64,000 nucleotides of DNA, from NCBI RefSeq assembly GCF_051668705.1, contig NZ_CP196351.1:2418001-2482000 (forward strand), read 5' to 3'. The first letter of the stretch is position 1. Every line of letters starts with the position of its first letter. This stretch comes from Alterisphingorhabdus sp051668705. GTDB lineage: Bacteria > Pseudomonadota > Alphaproteobacteria > Sphingomonadales > Sphingomonadaceae. The translations under genes and the position numbers were made by a program. Of the stretch, positions 62,255-64,000 are shown piece by piece. The notes below the pieces were generated by a model. It searched no databases. It was given only the letters and a program-made list of their open reading frames with translations, and had not been told where the DNA came from.

Positions 62255-63375
62255 TATTGCTCTCCCTGACCGGTTGACGGTTGCGTGGGTGCTGGCACCG
62301 TTGGTTGAGCAATGCTGTCAGCGCGTCGGCGTAATTCAGGCAGAGGCAGGTAAGGCGTAACATTGCCGGCTTCGACAATTGTTTTATCTACTTTACCCAG
62401 TACCGCCTCCAGCGTTTCATAATAGAGACGCTGGCGCGTGACTTCAGGCGCCAGACGATATTGCTCATAAACCTGATCAAAACGTGAAGTTTCACCTTTT
62501 GCACGTTCAATCAAACGGCTGGCATAAGCACGCGCATCGTTTTTCGATGTCTCAGCTTGTTGCTGGGCAACGTTAACCTGCTTAAATGCTTCATTGACCT
62601 CTTTTGGCGGATCGGATTGACGGATAGTAATACCCTGAATCAAAACGCCAGCGCGGTAATCATCCAATATTTCCTGCATGCGTTGACGCACCTGTGCCTC
62701 AATATCGGTACGTGCCGGACCAATCGCATCGTCCAGCGAGAAATTGGCAATGACAGCACGCATCGAACTTTCGGCCGTCGCCTCAACTGCCCCATCAGGG
62801 CCCTCTAGTTGAAAGAGATACAGCTCAGGGTCGCGCACTGACCAGCGGACCTCATAGGCCATATCGATAATATTTTGGTCGCTCGTCAAAACAAAATTGC
62901 CGTCATTGGCGCTTGCCGTGCCGATCGATGTTTCGCGAATAGCCTGTGTGTCGACTTTTTCCATAGTTTCGAAAGGCATTGGCAGGGTCCAGTTAATGCC
63001 CGGGCCAACGGTACGCGAATAGGAACCAAGAAACTTGACGACGCCCTGCTCTTGCGGACCCAGTCGCCATATGCTGGTCGATAATATCCAAAAAATGGCA
63101 ATGCCAATCAGGGCCAGTGGAATGAACTTCTTGCTATCCGGCATTTTGGGCATGCCTGTCATGCCTCCACCGCCGCCATTAGGGCCACCCCCGCCAGAAC
63201 GGTTGCGGAATAAATCCTCTACCGTGCCCTTTTTGCCAGAGCCATTGCTGCTGCCCGAAGGTTGCCATGGATTATTGGGCCCGCCAGAGCCGCCTTTGGT
63301 CGGGCCATCGCCCCAAGGACTGCCCGAAGCCATGAATGAACCGAATTGCGAAAATATCTTGGAAAAACTTGCCAT
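62254..63375 (-). CDS. hflK: FtsH protease activity modulator HflK
   Basis: Partner of HflC. The 373-residue protein has a long Gly, Ser, Pro and Asn-rich cytoplasmic N-terminus (1-85), a transmembrane helix (about 88-108), the SPFH domain (GPQEQGVVKFLGSYSRTVGP, IQGITIRQSDPPKEVNEAF) and a coiled coil with EVTRQRLYYETLEAVL. Its stop overlaps the hflC start by one base, so the two should be made in equal amounts. Confidence 0.96.
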   Translation of the reverse strand: MASFSKIFSQFGSFMASGSPWGDGPTKGGSGGPNNPWQPSGSSNGSGKKGTVEDLFRNRSGGGGPNGGGGGMTGMPKMPDSKKFIPLALIGIAIFWILSTSIWRLGPQEQGVVKFLGSYSRTVGPGINWTLPMPFETMEKVDTQAIRETSIGTASANDGNFVLTSDQNIIDMAYEVRWSVRDPELYLFQLEGPDGAVEATAESSMRAVIANFSLDDAIGPARTDIEAQVRQRMQEILDDYRAGVLIQGITIRQSDPPKEVNEAFKQVNVAQQQAETSKNDARAYASRLIERAKGETSRFDQVYEQYRLAPEVTRQRLYYETLEAVLGKVDKTIVEAGNVTPYLPLPELRRRADSIAQPTVPAPTQPSTGQGEQ

Positions 63376-63525
63376 ATTCTCTTTATAGGTAACCCATGTT
63401 CAGAAAAATAGTGTCTTTGCGCATCTAGACCATGTTATGCGGCAAAATAATGATATTATTCGACCGACTGCACCTGCATCACTGCCCCTTGTTTCCCTAT
63501 ATAAGTGAAAGAGTTACCCCGAAAA

Positions 63526-64000
63526 ATGCCGACAGTTGAAGCGCTTGAAAAAATCTTGGAAACAATTGCCGGTTCTCGCCATTCGGGATTACGGATCGAT
63601 GAAGGTGATGTTTCACTCGTTCTGGATGTCAGCGGTTTGTCGCAATTGGAACGCGATAAGATGGACATCGCCATCAAACAGGCATTGCGTCAGCAAGGCG
63701 GCGCACAAACAGTGAAAATCGCGATGACCGCCGAAAAGGTGAAACGGCGGCTCATTGCTGTGGGAAGTGGCAAAGGCGGCGTTGGCAAATCAACCGTTTC
63801 CACCAATTTGGCCATCGCCCTTATGCAGGCAGGGCACAAAACCGGAATGGTCGATGCCGATATTTACGGACCATCACAGACTCGTTTGCTGGATTGCCCC
63901 GAGAACAAGCCGGAAATTCACGATAAGAAATTGGTGCCGATAACCACACCATCAGGCATAAAATTGCTTTCTATGGGGCAGTTGATTGAGCAAGGCCGCG
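63526..64000 (+). CDS. mrp: Mrp/ApbC family iron-sulfur cluster carrier ATPase, N-terminal part
   Basis: The frame is open from the ATG at 63526 to the right edge (158 codons shown). Residues 1-70 form an MIP18/DUF59-like domain; then comes the deviant Walker A VGSGKGGVGKSTVSTNLA (about 84-101) and switch DADIYGPSQTRLL. Members bind and transfer 4Fe-4S clusters to apoproteins. The C-terminal part with the cluster-binding CxxC lies outside the window. It is divergent from hflK. Confidence 0.94.
   Translation, partial: MPTVEALEKILETIAGSRHSGLRIDEGDVSLVLDVSGLSQLERDKMDIAIKQALRQQGGAQTVKIAMTAEKVKRRLIAVGSGKGGVGKSTVSTNLAIALMQAGHKTGMVDADIYGPSQTRLLDCPENKPEIHDKKLVPITTPSGIKLLSMGQLIEQGR

Noticed and set aside
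1..64000. tRNA genes, insertion sequences, prophage genes and CRISPR repeats.
   Set aside because: I looked through the gaps and gene list and found no cloverleaf-like stretch, transposase, integrase or regularly spaced repeat; a tRNAscan or IS search would be the decisive test.

Overview
The window looks like a stretch of the core chromosome of an alphaproteobacterium of the order Sphingomonadales, possibly a lower-GC marine lineage such as Sphingorhabdus or Parasphingorhabdus (an inference from protein character, not from a search). Supporting signs are the timA-mltA-smr block divergent from secB, the rlmH-rsfS-nadD order beside an EnvC-like gene, the holA-lptE-leuS-DUF3576 order, a bactofilin paired with an M23 peptidase, and many secreted proteins of alphaproteobacterial type. 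Coding density is high, start codons are often TTG or GTG with good ribosome binding sites, and neighbouring genes often overlap by 1 to 4 bases. I saw no insertion sequence, prophage, CRISPR array, rRNA or tRNA.

Region by region: 1-2543 holds a broken M48 protease, endonuclease III, and a tight operon of two paralogous secreted proteins with an L,D-transpeptidase-like lipoprotein. 2561-10111 is minus-strand: two transporters, aroC, a VOC protein, fabI, a YihY membrane protein and a J-domain protein. 10324-18822 holds pdxH and phzF, a serine hydrolase, the envC-rlmH-rsfS-nadD block, and an M23 peptidase with a bactofilin. 18819-25857 contains a ComM-type ATPase, the rpmH-rnpA-yidD-yidC-yihA operon, a GST and dapE. 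25937-33226 has smr-mltA-timA facing secB-murJ-trpS and a DUF4136 lipoprotein. 33335-46690 has an acyl-CoA dehydrogenase, glpK with a hydrolase-fold protein that lacks its nucleophile, holA-lptE-leuS, thiamine and PLP-related genes and a large cation/proton antiporter. 46773-51101 is a biotin operon (bioF-bioD-bioA) preceded by an alanine-type aminotransferase. 51277-59501 carries polyhydroxyalkanoate genes (phaC, a phasin and, 5 kb on, phaB) with clpS, murA and several envelope or unknown genes between them. 59681-64000 is the envelope quality-control set degP, hflC, hflK, followed by an mrp/apbC gene cut by the right edge.

Themes: cell envelope building and surveillance (L,D-transpeptidase, EnvC-like factor, M23 peptidase and bactofilin, MltA, MurJ, MurA, LptE, YidC, SecB, DegP, HflKC), cofactor synthesis (PLP, biotin, NAD, possibly thiamine) and carbon storage as PHA. 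The most interesting items are a one-polypeptide fusion of a ribbon-helix-helix domain with a GNAT acetyltransferase, a phasin whose histone-H1-like basic tail is at the N-terminus and whose promoter carries two TGC-N3-GCA boxes of PhaR type, an alpha/beta-hydrolase with alanine at the nucleophile position directly behind glpK, a secreted ClpP-fold protein, and an alanine aminotransferase placed directly before bioF.
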